Shown here piece after piece: positions 52,241-60,824 of a stretch of 64,000 nucleotides of DNA. The translations under genes were made by a program, and so were the position numbers. How positions within the stretch are numbered: the stretch's first letter is position 1; every line of letters begins with the position of its first letter. The notes under the pieces were generated by a model. It saw nothing but the letters and a program-made list of their open reading frames with translations. It did no database searches and had not been told where the DNA came from. The DNA comes from Dehalococcoidia bacterium (GTDB lineage: Bacteria > Chloroflexota > Dehalococcoidia > Lucifugimonadales > Lucifugimonadaceae): NCBI GenBank assembly GCA_026421215.1, contig JAPKBN010000004.1, positions 41,013-105,012 on the forward strand, written 5' to 3'.

Positions 52241-53983
52241 ATGCGCTTAAGCCGCTCCTTTGGAAAGACCCTGCGTAATGCGCCAGCCGACGCCGAGACC
52301 GCGTCGCACAAGTATCTGACCCGCGCCGCCTTCGTACAGCAGGTCGCTGCTGGCATCTACAGTTACCTGCCGTTCGGCCAACGCAGCCTCACCAAAATTT
52401 CCAACATCATCCGTGAGGAGATGGACAGCGCCGGCGCGCAAGAAGTGTCTATGCCGGTCGTGCAGCCCCGAGAACTGTGGGAGAAATCTGGACGAGCCGA
52501 TACATATCAGCCCCCCCTCGCGTCCCTAAAAGATCGGCGCGACCGAGACATGGTGCTCGCCCCCACGCACGAGGAAACGACCACCTTCATGGCCGCGGCA
52601 AACCTTGAGAGCTACCGCGATCTGCCGTTCAACCTGTACCAGATACAAACCAAATTTAGGGACGAAGCACGCCCACGAGCCGGCCTTCTTCGGGTGCGTG
52701 AATTCGAGATGAAAGACGCCTACTCGTTCGATAAAGACGAAGAAGGTCTGGACGTCAGTTTTCAGGCCATGGCCGCCGCGTACCATCGAATCTTCAACAG
52801 GTCTGGGATCGACGTCAGGATGGTCGAGGCGGACAGCGGGCCGATTGGCGGCAAGGATTCTAACGAGTTCGTACTGCTTGCCGAGTCCGGAGAGGACACG
52901 ATCTTCGTTTGCAGCGACGAGAACTGCTCGTACGCCGCAAACGCCGAGAAGGCGGAGTTCAAAAAGCCCGCTGCAGAACCGGAACAGGCCCGCGATCTGG
53001 AAGAAGTACACACCCCCGGTATCAAGACGATCGAGGGACTGGCGGAGTTCCTAGAAACGCCTGTAAGTAAGACGGTCAAAGCCGTCTTTTACGCACCCGA
53101 AACATCTACCGGTGACGAGATCGTATTCGTCTCGATACGAGGTGATCTTGAGGTCAACGAGACAAAACTTCGGAATGCGATGGACGGCGCAGAGCCGCGC
53201 CTCGCCACCCCGACAGAAATCACTGCTGCCGGACTTGTGGCCGGCTCGGCATCTGCCATCGGACTCGACGCAGATGACGGGCCGCGTTCACGCGCAAAAA
53301 TCACGAGCATTGTGGACGATTCGGTTGTGGAATCTCCAAACCTGGTTGCTGGCGCCAACAAGACCGACTACCACTTCAAAAATGGCAACTATGGCCGTGA
53401 CTTTAATGGCGATGTAGTCACAGATATTGCGATGGCAAGCGAGGGCGACGCATGCCCGAACGACTGTGAAGGACATCTCGTCGCGCATCGTGGCGTTGAG
53501 GTCGGGCACATCTTCAAACTCGGCACGAAATACTCAGAGACGATGGGCGCGACCTTCGTCGACGAAGACGGCATTGAGAAACCCGCCCTGATGGGCTGCT
53601 ATGGGATCGGCGTTGGCCGTCTTCTTGCGGCAACCATTGAAGCCAATCACGACGACAAGGGAATGATCCTGCCCCGTGCCATCGCGCCGTATGAGGTGTA
53701 CCTGGCCGGGTTGAACACCAACGACGAGACGGTGGTCGCCGTTGCGGCGAAGGTTTACGAAGACCTAACTTCGGCTGGAGTAGAAGTGCTGTATGACGAT
53801 AGGGACGTGCCGCCGGGCGTCAAGTTCAACGATGCCGATCTGATTGGCTTGCCACTACGGGTAGTTGTGAGCGCGCGGGGCCTGAAAAACGGTGAAATTG
53901 AGATGAAACGCCGTGACGCAGACGATGCGACTATGGCCCCACTTGCAGATGTTGTTGGGGCAGTCAAAGCTGCTCTCTTGTAA
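52241..53983 (+). CDS. proS: Prolyl-tRNA synthetase, bacterial type
   Basis: A 580-residue class II synthetase with an editing (INS) domain. Motif 1 lies in FGQRSLTKISNIIREEM, motif 2 in QIQTKFRDEARPRAGLLRVREFEMKD (read in parts), motif 3 at the C-terminal side in GCYGIGVGRLLAATIE. The INS domain is at about 225-395 (ETPVSKTVKAVFY, VSIRGDLEVNETKLRN). The anticodon domain starts near APYEVYLAGLN. Its own promoter is probably in the 203-bp gap after ispG. Confidence 0.97.
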   Translation: MRLSRSFGKTLRNAPADAETASHKYLTRAAFVQQVAAGIYSYLPFGQRSLTKISNIIREEMDSAGAQEVSMPVVQPRELWEKSGRADTYQPPLASLKDRRDRDMVLAPTHEETTTFMAAANLESYRDLPFNLYQIQTKFRDEARPRAGLLRVREFEMKDAYSFDKDEEGLDVSFQAMAAAYHRIFNRSGIDVRMVEADSGPIGGKDSNEFVLLAESGEDTIFVCSDENCSYAANAEKAEFKKPAAEPEQARDLEEVHTPGIKTIEGLAEFLETPVSKTVKAVFYAPETSTGDEIVFVSIRGDLEVNETKLRNAMDGAEPRLATPTEITAAGLVAGSASAIGLDADDGPRSRAKITSIVDDSVVESPNLVAGANKTDYHFKNGNYGRDFNGDVVTDIAMASEGDACPNDCEGHLVAHRGVEVGHIFKLGTKYSETMGATFVDEDGIEKPALMGCYGIGVGRLLAATIEANHDDKGMILPRAIAPYEVYLAGLNTNDETVVAVAAKVYEDLTSAGVEVLYDDRDVPPGVKFNDADLIGLPLRVVVSARGLKNGEIEMKRRDADDATMAPLADVVGAVKAALL

Positions 53984-54098
53984 CGGTACGTCGTCCGTCA
54001 GTTGCCATCGAAACGACCCGATCACGAACCCCGTGAGTTATGCTCCGCCCTTTTAATTGGGGAGCACACATCATCCATTCCTTCAAGGGAGCACAGCG

Positions 54099-54413
54099 TT
54101 GTATCTAATCAGAAGAATCTTCAACACAAAACCCGGCGAAGCACGCAAGGTGGCGGAGCTGGTGCAAAGACAGGCTCAGGCGTACCGGGACGCCGGTCAG
54201 AGAAGCGAATTTCGGGTTTCGTACAATGGCGCAACGCTCCCGGGCGACCAGAATGTCGTGATTCTGGATTGGACTGACGACGCCATCAAATCGCCATCTC
54301 GCGACGGTCTTGTGCTATCGCCAGAGGCGATGGCGCTTGGCGCGGAGATACGGCCGTTTCTTGAGAGCCAGCGGATCGAGTTCCTGGAAATGATCTCCCC
54401 CGCCAAAAACTAG
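54099..54413 (+). CDS. Small protein, possible dimeric ferredoxin-like fold
   Basis: A 104-residue protein. TTG 54099 is chosen because AGGGAG lies 8 bp upstream and begins a plausible first strand (YLIRRIFNTKPGEARKVAELV). The pattern strand-helix-strand-strand-helix (QRQAQAYRDAG, FRVSYNGATLPGDQNVVILDW) recalls small alpha-beta-barrel proteins related to NIPSNAP or ABM monooxygenases, but no diagnostic motif is present. It lies 10 bp before an amidohydrolase gene and may share its transcript. Function unknown. Confidence 0.65.
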   Translation: MYLIRRIFNTKPGEARKVAELVQRQAQAYRDAGQRSEFRVSYNGATLPGDQNVVILDWTDDAIKSPSRDGLVLSPEAMALGAEIRPFLESQRIEFLEMISPAKN

Positions 54414-54423
54414 GGACGGACCT

Positions 54424-55815
54424 GTGCCGACGACCGTAATCGCCAACGCTACTATCGTCACTGGAGACTCGACGCGCAACGTGCTGCACGATGGCGCAAT
54501 AACCATAACGGACGATGTCGTGGTGGCGGTCGGACCAACGGTGGACCTTCTCTCATCACACCCAGGTGCTGTCGTGATCGATGGCCGGGGTAAGGCCGTA
54601 TTCCCGGGCTTGATCAACTGCCACGCCCACCTGTTGAACGTGCTGTCACGCGGGATCACGGAAGACTTCGGCTTTCCGCCGGATCTTCCATTTCCTGTGG
54701 GTATCTATTCGTTGGTGAGTGATGAAGAGCGAAACGTGCTGGCGACGCTGGCCGCGTTTGAAGCGATTCGGTCAGGATCAACAACCCTTCTGGAGATGGC
54801 CGGTCGGATAGCCGTTTACGCCAACTCTATCGTAGATACCGGAATGCGCCTGATCCTGGCCGAAAATACTGACGACGGCGTGATCGGCCCGGCGTACCGG
54901 CCTGGCCAGCCGCCAGATGAATTTTCCGCTGAACAACGTGAGACAAAGTTGAGTAGAGCAGAAGATCTGTTCTCAAAATGGCACGGCGCTCGAGATGGAC
55001 GCGTGACCTGCTTCGCATCGACCCAGCTCGTCGAGACAAGCTCTCCGGAGCTGCTCGTTGAAGTCATGGCGCTGGCTGAGCGTCACGGTACGGGCTACAC
55101 GATCCACCTCGCACAGAGTCGGCTTGAGATCGAAACGATGCTCGCGCTCCATGGGGTGAGGCCATCAAACTACCTGGCCGAGCATGACTTTTTGGGTCCG
55201 AGACTTCTCGCCGCACACTGCCGCTACGTGGATGAAGGCGAGATCGCCGCACTGGGACAGTCTCGAAGCCACATCACACACCAACCCGGCATGGCATCAC
55301 TACGCGCTGTACACCCACCTATTCCGGCGCTGCGGGACGCTGGGTGTGTTGTCGGACTTGGGACAGACAACAACACGCAGGACATGTTCGAAGTGATGCG
55401 GACAGCTCTGCGCACCGAGCGAGTCGCCACAGAAAACGCGCTCAGCCCGCAGCCCGAGGACGTTGTCGAATGGGCCACGATGGGATCAGCCCGCGCACTC
55501 GATATGGATGACCAGATCGGATCGCTGGAAATTGGGAAGAAGGCCGATCTCATCATGATCGACATGATGCGCGCCCACCTCGTCCCGACCACGCGCATCG
55601 TCTCTTCCTGGATTCACAACGGCCAGCCGGGCGATATCCAGGATGTGATGGTCGATGGCGAATGGGTTATGCGAGACGGCCTCGTGCTCACGGTGAATGA
55701 ACCCGATCTTATTGAGGAGGTAGATCGTATTGGACGCCGTGCGTGGTCCCGCATGATCGAACAACACCCTGACGTGTCGTTCCCGCTCAACCTGTCGCCC
55801 CCAGCGGAGTATTAG
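54424..55815 (+). CDS. Amidohydrolase of the cytosine-deaminase/TrzN group
   Basis: A 463-residue metal hydrolase starting at GTG 54424. Metal motif is FPGLINCHAHLLNVL (HxH), third His in YTIHLAQSRLEIE, fourth His in LAAHCRYVDEGE, and the catalytic Asp in VVGLGTDNNTQDMFEVM. In most deaminases of the group the third-His motif is HxxE; here the Glu is Gln (HLAQS). This is a feature of some members with altered leaving groups. Substrate unknown; deamination or dechlorination-like hydrolysis of a heterocycle is possible. A DinB-like gene follows 34 bp on. Confidence 0.87.
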   Translation: MPTTVIANATIVTGDSTRNVLHDGAITITDDVVVAVGPTVDLLSSHPGAVVIDGRGKAVFPGLINCHAHLLNVLSRGITEDFGFPPDLPFPVGIYSLVSDEERNVLATLAAFEAIRSGSTTLLEMAGRIAVYANSIVDTGMRLILAENTDDGVIGPAYRPGQPPDEFSAEQRETKLSRAEDLFSKWHGARDGRVTCFASTQLVETSSPELLVEVMALAERHGTGYTIHLAQSRLEIETMLALHGVRPSNYLAEHDFLGPRLLAAHCRYVDEGEIAALGQSRSHITHQPGMASLRAVHPPIPALRDAGCVVGLGTDNNTQDMFEVMRTALRTERVATENALSPQPEDVVEWATMGSARALDMDDQIGSLEIGKKADLIMIDMMRAHLVPTTRIVSSWIHNGQPGDIQDVMVDGEWVMRDGLVLTVNEPDLIEEVDRIGRRAWSRMIEQHPDVSFPLNLSPPAEY

Positions 55816-55849
55816 ACGCTGGCTACTGGAGAGCCGAGGAGTCGTTCAA

Positions 55850-56368
55850 ATGGACGTGGCTAACTTTGTATCTGGGGCATTGACTTCTGTCCGGTCATCG
55901 GTGGCGCTTACCCTCGACGGCCTGTCGCAGGAACAGCTCATGCAGCGTCCCGGCCTGGCGTCAAACCCGGTCGGCTGGCTGATCTGGCACATGGCTCGTA
56001 TGCAGGACCAGGGCATATCTGTGCTGACCGGCGAACCGCAACTCTGGATCAGCGGTCACTGGCATGAGCGTTATGGAATGGTCGCTGACCCCGGCGACAC
56101 GGGTATGGGCCACGACGCCGCGCAAGTCTCCGCTTTCACACCGCCAGACGCAGTCACCTTGCTGGAACACTACGACGCAGTCCTCGAGAGCACCCAGAAC
56201 TACCTGTCCGCGCTCGGCCCATGCATTATCCATCGAATGATTGAGACTCCGTCGCCGGCCACAGTAGGGGAGCGACTCCTCGCCGTACTTAACGGCAACA
56301 TGCAGCACGTCGGCCAGGCGGGGTACGTTCGTGGCCTGAACGAAGGGCGCCGCTGGCACCCGCGCTAG
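55850..56368 (+). CDS. DinB-like (DUF664-type) protein
   Basis: A 172-residue four-helix protein of the DinB/YfiT superfamily. The metal-binding His pattern is partly visible: WLIWHMARMQDQGIS in the second helix and LNGNMQHVGQAGYVRG in the last. Many family members act as thiol-dependent S-transferases using bacillithiol or mycothiol; others are of unknown function. It follows the amidohydrolase closely on the same strand and could act on the same compound. An M28-like gene converges from the other side. Confidence 0.82.
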   Translation: MDVANFVSGALTSVRSSVALTLDGLSQEQLMQRPGLASNPVGWLIWHMARMQDQGISVLTGEPQLWISGHWHERYGMVADPGDTGMGHDAAQVSAFTPPDAVTLLEHYDAVLESTQNYLSALGPCIIHRMIETPSPATVGERLLAVLNGNMQHVGQAGYVRGLNEGRRWHPR

Positions 56369-56440
56369 GCTTTGGTTGGGCGCGGATTTGATGGCGTTTC
56401 CGTCATATTGTGTTATCGCCCAACATGAGCGCTTCATTCA

Positions 56441-57634
56441 CTAATTTGTAACCAGGGCCTCCACCATCGCAATACATGCGCGGCCGCTGGCGGCAACAAG
56501 CTCAATGTCGCTTGCGCGATCGATCGAATCGTTCGGGCTATGGAAAAACGTGTCGGAATCCCCATCGCTGATCGCCCACCCGCCACGCAATGAGACATAG
56601 TGCCCCCCCGCTTTGGCAATGTTCTCGGCCTCGCCGCCGCGCTGATTCCACATCATCCAGCGATCAGCGCCAGACGATTCAAACGAAGACTTCGCCAGCG
56701 CCCCAAGCTCAGGGTCACTCGGTTCGATCTTGACCGATGTCGCACGACTGCCGATCAGCGCGCCAAGATGCAGCCAGGCGATCGCTCGCGTCTCTAGCCC
56801 GTTCCGTGAGTTCAGGTACGCTTGCAAACCGTAGTGATTAATCTCGTGACCGCTTGACGCCAACATGTGCACAGTGCGCCGCCGCGACGGAATCGCCGAG
56901 ATCGCTTGAGCTAACCCAAGCCAGATTGCGATTCCCCCGCCCCGCTCCGAAGCGCAGATAAACCAGCCGGATCGTGGTGTCATGATCGCTACCGGCGCAG
57001 CGTCGGGATCATTGCCCGGCAACGTCGCCACCACGTTCATAGCACTGGCCGACTCCCTTGTGGCATCGACAGTGAGAGTCCCACTTTCGCCGGCTTTCGC
57101 CGCATCGGACAATCCCGCTGAATCTGGTCCTGAGACCTGGAGCACTGGAAGCGAGAATGGCTTGCCAATGCGATAGGCGTTCAGGACGTTTATAGCGCCC
57201 AGAGAATCGGTGCGCCGCAACACAAGGCCCGCCGCGCCTGCGGTCTCCAGATCAACTATCCGCTCGTATACGGGCCGCTGTTCAAATGCTGGGTCGTTGT
57301 CACCGCCGACAACGATCTTGCCGCTGAGATCTGATGCACGAGCAGCATCCGCCAGAATAAATTGGCCCGATACACCGTTTGGGCCCGTGTTTCCACAATC
57401 GTGAAGTGCAACGCCGTCCGCTTCGCCGCCGACCCAGGTGACACGGGTTGCCTCCGCTCGAAACATTGGAAAGTTGAACGTCTCAAGTGAAGTCTCGATA
57501 CCGTCAGATACAAGCTCCGCCTGCGCCCAATCCGCGGAACTCATATCACCCGGCCAACCGGTGCGGTGAATGCCGAACGACTGGTACTCACGAATCCGTC
57601 GTGCAATCGTTTCCGGCGACATACTGTGTGTCAT
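56441..57634 (-). CDS. Degenerate M28-peptidase-like protein with PA domain
   Basis: A 397-residue protein laid out like M28 aminopeptidases: helix-rich N-terminus, a protease-associated domain (SGKIVVGGDN, GAAGLVLRR), then a peptidase-like core. The metal ligands expected are not kept. The usual HYDS strand reads MTPRSGWF, the DNASG helix start reads ERGGGIAIWLGLA, and the Glu-Glu turn reads SSGHEINHYGLQAYL. A late His is kept in TFFHSPNDSID. It has no signal peptide. A pseudo-enzyme or an altered activity is therefore likely. Its partners are not evident. Confidence 0.75.
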   Translation of the reverse strand: MTHSMSPETIARRIREYQSFGIHRTGWPGDMSSADWAQAELVSDGIETSLETFNFPMFRAEATRVTWVGGEADGVALHDCGNTGPNGVSGQFILADAARASDLSGKIVVGGDNDPAFEQRPVYERIVDLETAGAAGLVLRRTDSLGAINVLNAYRIGKPFSLPVLQVSGPDSAGLSDAAKAGESGTLTVDATRESASAMNVVATLPGNDPDAAPVAIMTPRSGWFICASERGGGIAIWLGLAQAISAIPSRRRTVHMLASSGHEINHYGLQAYLNSRNGLETRAIAWLHLGALIGSRATSVKIEPSDPELGALAKSSFESSGADRWMMWNQRGGEAENIAKAGGHYVSLRGGWAISDGDSDTFFHSPNDSIDRASDIELVAASGRACIAMVEALVTN

Positions 57635-57752
57635 TGCGCACCTCTTAAGACAACGAGCGATGACTCGGTCGGGGTCTTAACTTCTTCTCATGTTCAGGCC
57701 TGCCGGATACTACCGTCTGGGGCTGTACGATAAAACGGCCGATGGTTCACGA

Positions 57753-58412
57753 TTACTCGGCTAGCAAAGTGTTCAGTACCCGCGATACGTCATCAAAATC
57801 ATCGAACTGGTTGTGCGTGAGGCCGTTCTTCACGCAATGATCCCTCAATGATGACCTTGCGATGATGAAGTCGGCTTCTTCTTCGGCAACGCAAAAATCA
57901 GAAATACCGTCCCCAACGAATACGATCTTTCGATCGCCGAAGCGCAACCGGCGGGCGCGGGCGCACTTGCACAGCCCTGTGATCTCACAGGTCTCAACCC
58001 CTTCAGCGAAACTAACAACAGGGCCGTTGCCGATACCGTTGAGGGTCGGAGTAGGCGCAACGAACGCCAAGTCTGGCAGCCTCTCCCGACCCAGGACAGC
58101 CTCGATGTAAAACATCATCCCGTTGGAGACCACTTCTACGGGCACATCGTTGGACTGGCATAGCTCAAGCAACCCATTCAACCCGGGTCTGATTATTGCC
58201 TCGTTGAGCGCGAATTCACGCATCTCCGGAAGACGTTCGCTGGGAAGCCTTGCGAACTCCCACTCCATGAGTTGTCGTTGATCGAACTCGCCCGCCTGCC
58301 ATAGACGTAGCCCAACGTCCCAATCGGGACCGGCGTACTTCTTGATGATCTCGACACCGATATCTTTCGTGGTAATCGTGCCGTCGAAATCTAAGATCAG
58401 CGCAAGCTTCAT
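57753..58412 (-). CDS. HAD-superfamily phosphatase, MtnX/SerB-like
   Basis: A 219-residue HAD phosphatase. Motif I is DFDGTITTKDIG with the nucleophile Asp, motif II VEVVSNG, and motif III/IV KIVFVGDGISDFCVAE. The cap region and GDWD-like start (YAGPDWDVGLRLW) match 2-hydroxy-3-keto-5-methylthiopentenyl-1-phosphate phosphatase (MtnX) and related proteins. A phosphoserine phosphatase role is an alternative. No methionine-salvage gene is adjacent. Confidence 0.82.
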   Translation of the reverse strand: MKLALILDFDGTITTKDIGVEIIKKYAGPDWDVGLRLWQAGEFDQRQLMEWEFARLPSERLPEMREFALNEAIIRPGLNGLLELCQSNDVPVEVVSNGMMFYIEAVLGRERLPDLAFVAPTPTLNGIGNGPVVSFAEGVETCEITGLCKCARARRLRFGDRKIVFVGDGISDFCVAEEEADFIIARSSLRDHCVKNGLTHNQFDDFDDVSRVLNTLLAE

Positions 58413-58567
58413 GTTTCTTTACTTCCGTCTATCACCACAACCGATAGTTGGGAAGACTAAATGAATGTGTTACTGGAAAAGCCATGCTCTGCCTGAGCAT
58501 CAGTGGAAAGCGCGTCGAATTTCGTAAGGAGATACCTTACTCACGTTTGGAGAGCGTCCAACAACGA

Positions 58568-58596
58568 TTGCGAAGGAACTCACCGTGGACTATACT
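58568..58596 (+). promoter_or_regulatory. Sigma-70-type promoter upstream of nusA
   Basis: TTGCGA at 58568-58573 and TATACT at 58591-58596 are separated by exactly 17 bp. A start near 58603 gives a transcript that meets an intrinsic terminator 35-55 nt later, before nusA. Confidence 0.65.
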
Positions 58597-58636
58597 TGCA
58601 GTTGAATTTGATCGGGGTAACGATCGCTACTGAACG

Positions 58637-58660
58637 AAGTGGGTTTGCCCCACTTTTTTT
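58637..58660 (+). terminator. Intrinsic terminator/attenuator in the nusA leader
   Basis: aagtggg and cccactt form a 7-bp stem with a 5-nt loop, followed by a run of seven Ts. A second stem (gatcg / cgatc, about 58609-58624) lies between the promoter and this terminator. The terminator ends 43 bp before the nusA start, so it probably limits read-through into nusA. Confidence 0.7.
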
Positions 58661-58702
58661 ATTGTCCGGGCGTTTTTTGAATCAGAACCAGAAGGTGCAA
58701 CT

Positions 58703-60412
58703 GTGAAGAGTGACCTGCTCCTTGCAGTAACACAACTAGCAGCCGAAAGAGCTCTCCCACATGGTGTCGTCTTAAGCGCCATCCAGGAAGCTCTTGTCTC
58801 CGCGTACAAACGTGATGCCATATCTGAAGGGCAGGGCGTCACCGTCGTACTCGACCCGGACACCGGGGAGATGGAGGTTCACACCGTCCGGACCGTCGTA
58901 GAAGACGACTCCGAGATGGAAGAACCTGATGCCATGGTGTACCTGACCGACGCCAAAGAGATTGATAAGACGGCGACCATCGGGCAGTACGTTGTCACCG
59001 GGACCATTACGCAACACCCTGGCCGAATCGCCGCGCAGACCGCGAAACAAGTGGTCATGCAGCGACTGCGTGAAGCCGAGCGTGAGATCGTCTTCGATGA
59101 GTTTGAAGACAAAGCCGGTGAGGTCCTCACCGTGACCGTCCAGAGGGGCGACGCAAGGGGCGTCGTGCTGGATGTCGGTCGCGCAGAGGCGATCATGCCG
59201 CCGACCGAACAGGTTCCCTCGGAGAGATACCGACCTGGCTACAAGGTCAAGGTCTACATCGTTGAGGTAGCCAGGACCGTCCGCGGTCCAGAGATCATCG
59301 CATCCCGCACCCATCCCGATCTGATCCGAAGGCTTTTCGAGGCCGAGGTTCCAGAGATTTTCAACGGAATCGTCGAGATCAAAAACATCGCCCGTGAGCC
59401 GGGCGCCCGAAGTAAAGTCGCCGTCCTGTCTCATCAGACTGGTGTTGATGCGGTAGGCGCGTGTGTGGGACTCCGTGGCATCCGTATTCAGAACGTGGTT
59501 AGCGAACTCCATGGCGAGAAGATCGACGTGGTCGAGTATGCCGAGGGCATTACTACCTACATAGCCAACTCATTGAGTCCGGCCCAGGTAGACGCTGTGA
59601 TCATCGACGAAGAGGAAAAATCGGCGATCGTGGTCGTACCAGACCGCGCTCTGTCCCTGGCCATCGGACGTGAAGGACAGAATGCTCGCCTGGCCGCGAA
59701 ACTGACCGACTGGCGGATCGATATCAAGTCGGCGTCAGAACACGCAGAACCTGCTGAACCAAAAGCGGAAACACCGCCAGTGGCAACCGAAATCAAGGAA
59801 GCCGTATCTGAAATCGTCGCTGCTGTTGAAGCTGCGCCGGATACGGAAGTCCTGCCCGTCGCCGTCGAATCTGAAGCACCGGCCACTATTCCGGATCCGG
59901 CCGTCGAGCCGATCGCAGCAGAAGCAATCCCGCCAATTGAGAAACAGGTGGAACCAGAACTCGCCGCAGTCGCCGATCTAGCGCCCGAGGTGGAATCTTC
60001 TGTCGCTGAGCAACCCGCTGTCGTTCTTGAGACCGAGCCGGTGAGCGAGGTCGTTGCCGTACCGGCACCGTCACCAGAAGAGGCTATTGCCCTTCAGGTG
60101 CTCGAAGAGGAAATCGCGGCACTTGAGAAGAAGGAAAACGAAGAGGCAGCAGCCGCAGCGGAGGCCGAACAGATCATCGACTTTGGTTCCGAGGACATAT
60201 GGCAGTTGCCCTCATCAGGTGAAGAGGAAAATCCCGGGTCTCTTAGATTCGCTGAAGACATCATCGGGTACCGAGATCAAGGTGGTTCCCGCCGGCGTGG
60301 TCGTGGGCGACGTGGTGGCGAGAACTTGAGTGCGAAAGCACGACGTGCGGTTGCTCGAAAGACAACAACGCAGCCCCCGTCATCGGGCGACAACGCACGG
60401 ACGCCGAATTAA
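58703..60412 (+). CDS. nusA: Transcription termination/antitermination factor NusA
   Basis: A 569-residue protein starting at GTG 58703. The RNA-polymerase-binding N-terminus ([21 protein letters not shown]) is followed by S1 ([16 protein letters not shown] ... [12 protein letters not shown]) and two KH domains ([41 protein letters not shown]). The core ends near residue 345. The remaining 220 residues are an Ala/Glu/Pro-rich acidic stretch, then a basic Arg/Gly tail ([11 protein letters not shown]). Acidic C-terminal repeats of E. coli NusA are not recognisable. ylxR and infB follow; rimP is not upstream. Confidence 0.95.
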   Translation: MKSDLLLAVTQLAAERALPHGVVLSAIQEALVSAYKRDAISEGQGVTVVLDPDTGEMEVHTVRTVVEDDSEMEEPDAMVYLTDAKEIDKTATIGQYVVTGTITQHPGRIAAQTAKQVVMQRLREAEREIVFDEFEDKAGEVLTVTVQRGDARGVVLDVGRAEAIMPPTEQVPSERYRPGYKVKVYIVEVARTVRGPEIIASRTHPDLIRRLFEAEVPEIFNGIVEIKNIAREPGARSKVAVLSHQTGVDAVGACVGLRGIRIQNVVSELHGEKIDVVEYAEGITTYIANSLSPAQVDAVIIDEEEKSAIVVVPDRALSLAIGREGQNARLAAKLTDWRIDIKSASEHAEPAEPKAETPPVATEIKEAVSEIVAAVEAAPDTEVLPVAVESEAPATIPDPAVEPIAAEAIPPIEKQVEPELAAVADLAPEVESSVAEQPAVVLETEPVSEVVAVPAPSPEEAIALQVLEEEIAALEKKENEEAAAAAEAEQIIDFGSEDIWQLPSSGEEENPGSLRFAEDIIGYRDQGGSRRRGRGRRGGENLSAKARRAVARKTTTQPPSSGDNARTPN

Positions 60413-60465
60413 AGGTTTTATCGACGAAGTACGAATTACACCGGTCTGGCGATTAGGAGGTGCCT

Positions 60466-60753
60466 ATGCGCGGTAACCATGTTCCGCTCCGCACCTGCGT
60501 CGCCTGTCACACCAAGGGTGCACAGCGGGACTTTGTCCGCATTACACGGCGGGCCAACTCTGAGCTCGCTGTTGGGACTTCGCGAGAGGTCGGCGGACGC
60601 GGTGCGTATCTGTGCCGGCGGATGGAGTGTTTCGAGAAGGCCATCCAACGTGGCAGCCTTGAGCGCTCGCTAAAAGGATCTGGGACGAAAGACTCCCAGG
60701 CTGATCTTCTGGCTTGGGCTAGTGCGGAATTCACGAGCCCATCCAGCGTATGA
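60466..60753 (+). CDS. ylxR: YlxR/RnpM-family RNA-binding protein
   Basis: A 95-residue protein between nusA and infB, its usual place. ATG 60466 is preferred because AGGAGG lies 6 bp upstream. The family core is VPLRTCVACHTKGAQRDFVRI, with GGRGAYLCRRMECFEKAI and a basic C-terminal stretch. The protein binds RNA; in Gram-positives it interacts with RNase P. The pair CVAC and YLC are the conserved cysteines. Confidence 0.94.
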   Translation: MRGNHVPLRTCVACHTKGAQRDFVRITRRANSELAVGTSREVGGRGAYLCRRMECFEKAIQRGSLERSLKGSGTKDSQADLLAWASAEFTSPSSV

Positions 60754-60824
60754 TCCGCCAGTAGCGCCAGCAAACCACAATTTCACATAATTGGGACTAG
60801 ACGAAACGGGAAAGACGGAGATTT

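Noticed and set aside
58448..58633. A 61-codon frame just before the nusA-leader terminator
   Set aside because: No ribosome binding site or family match; it spans the better supported nusA promoter. A leader peptide cannot be excluded but is not supported.
58772..59512. A 246-codon minus-strand frame within nusA
   Set aside because: Antisense to conserved NusA S1/KH coding sequence; no family resemblance.
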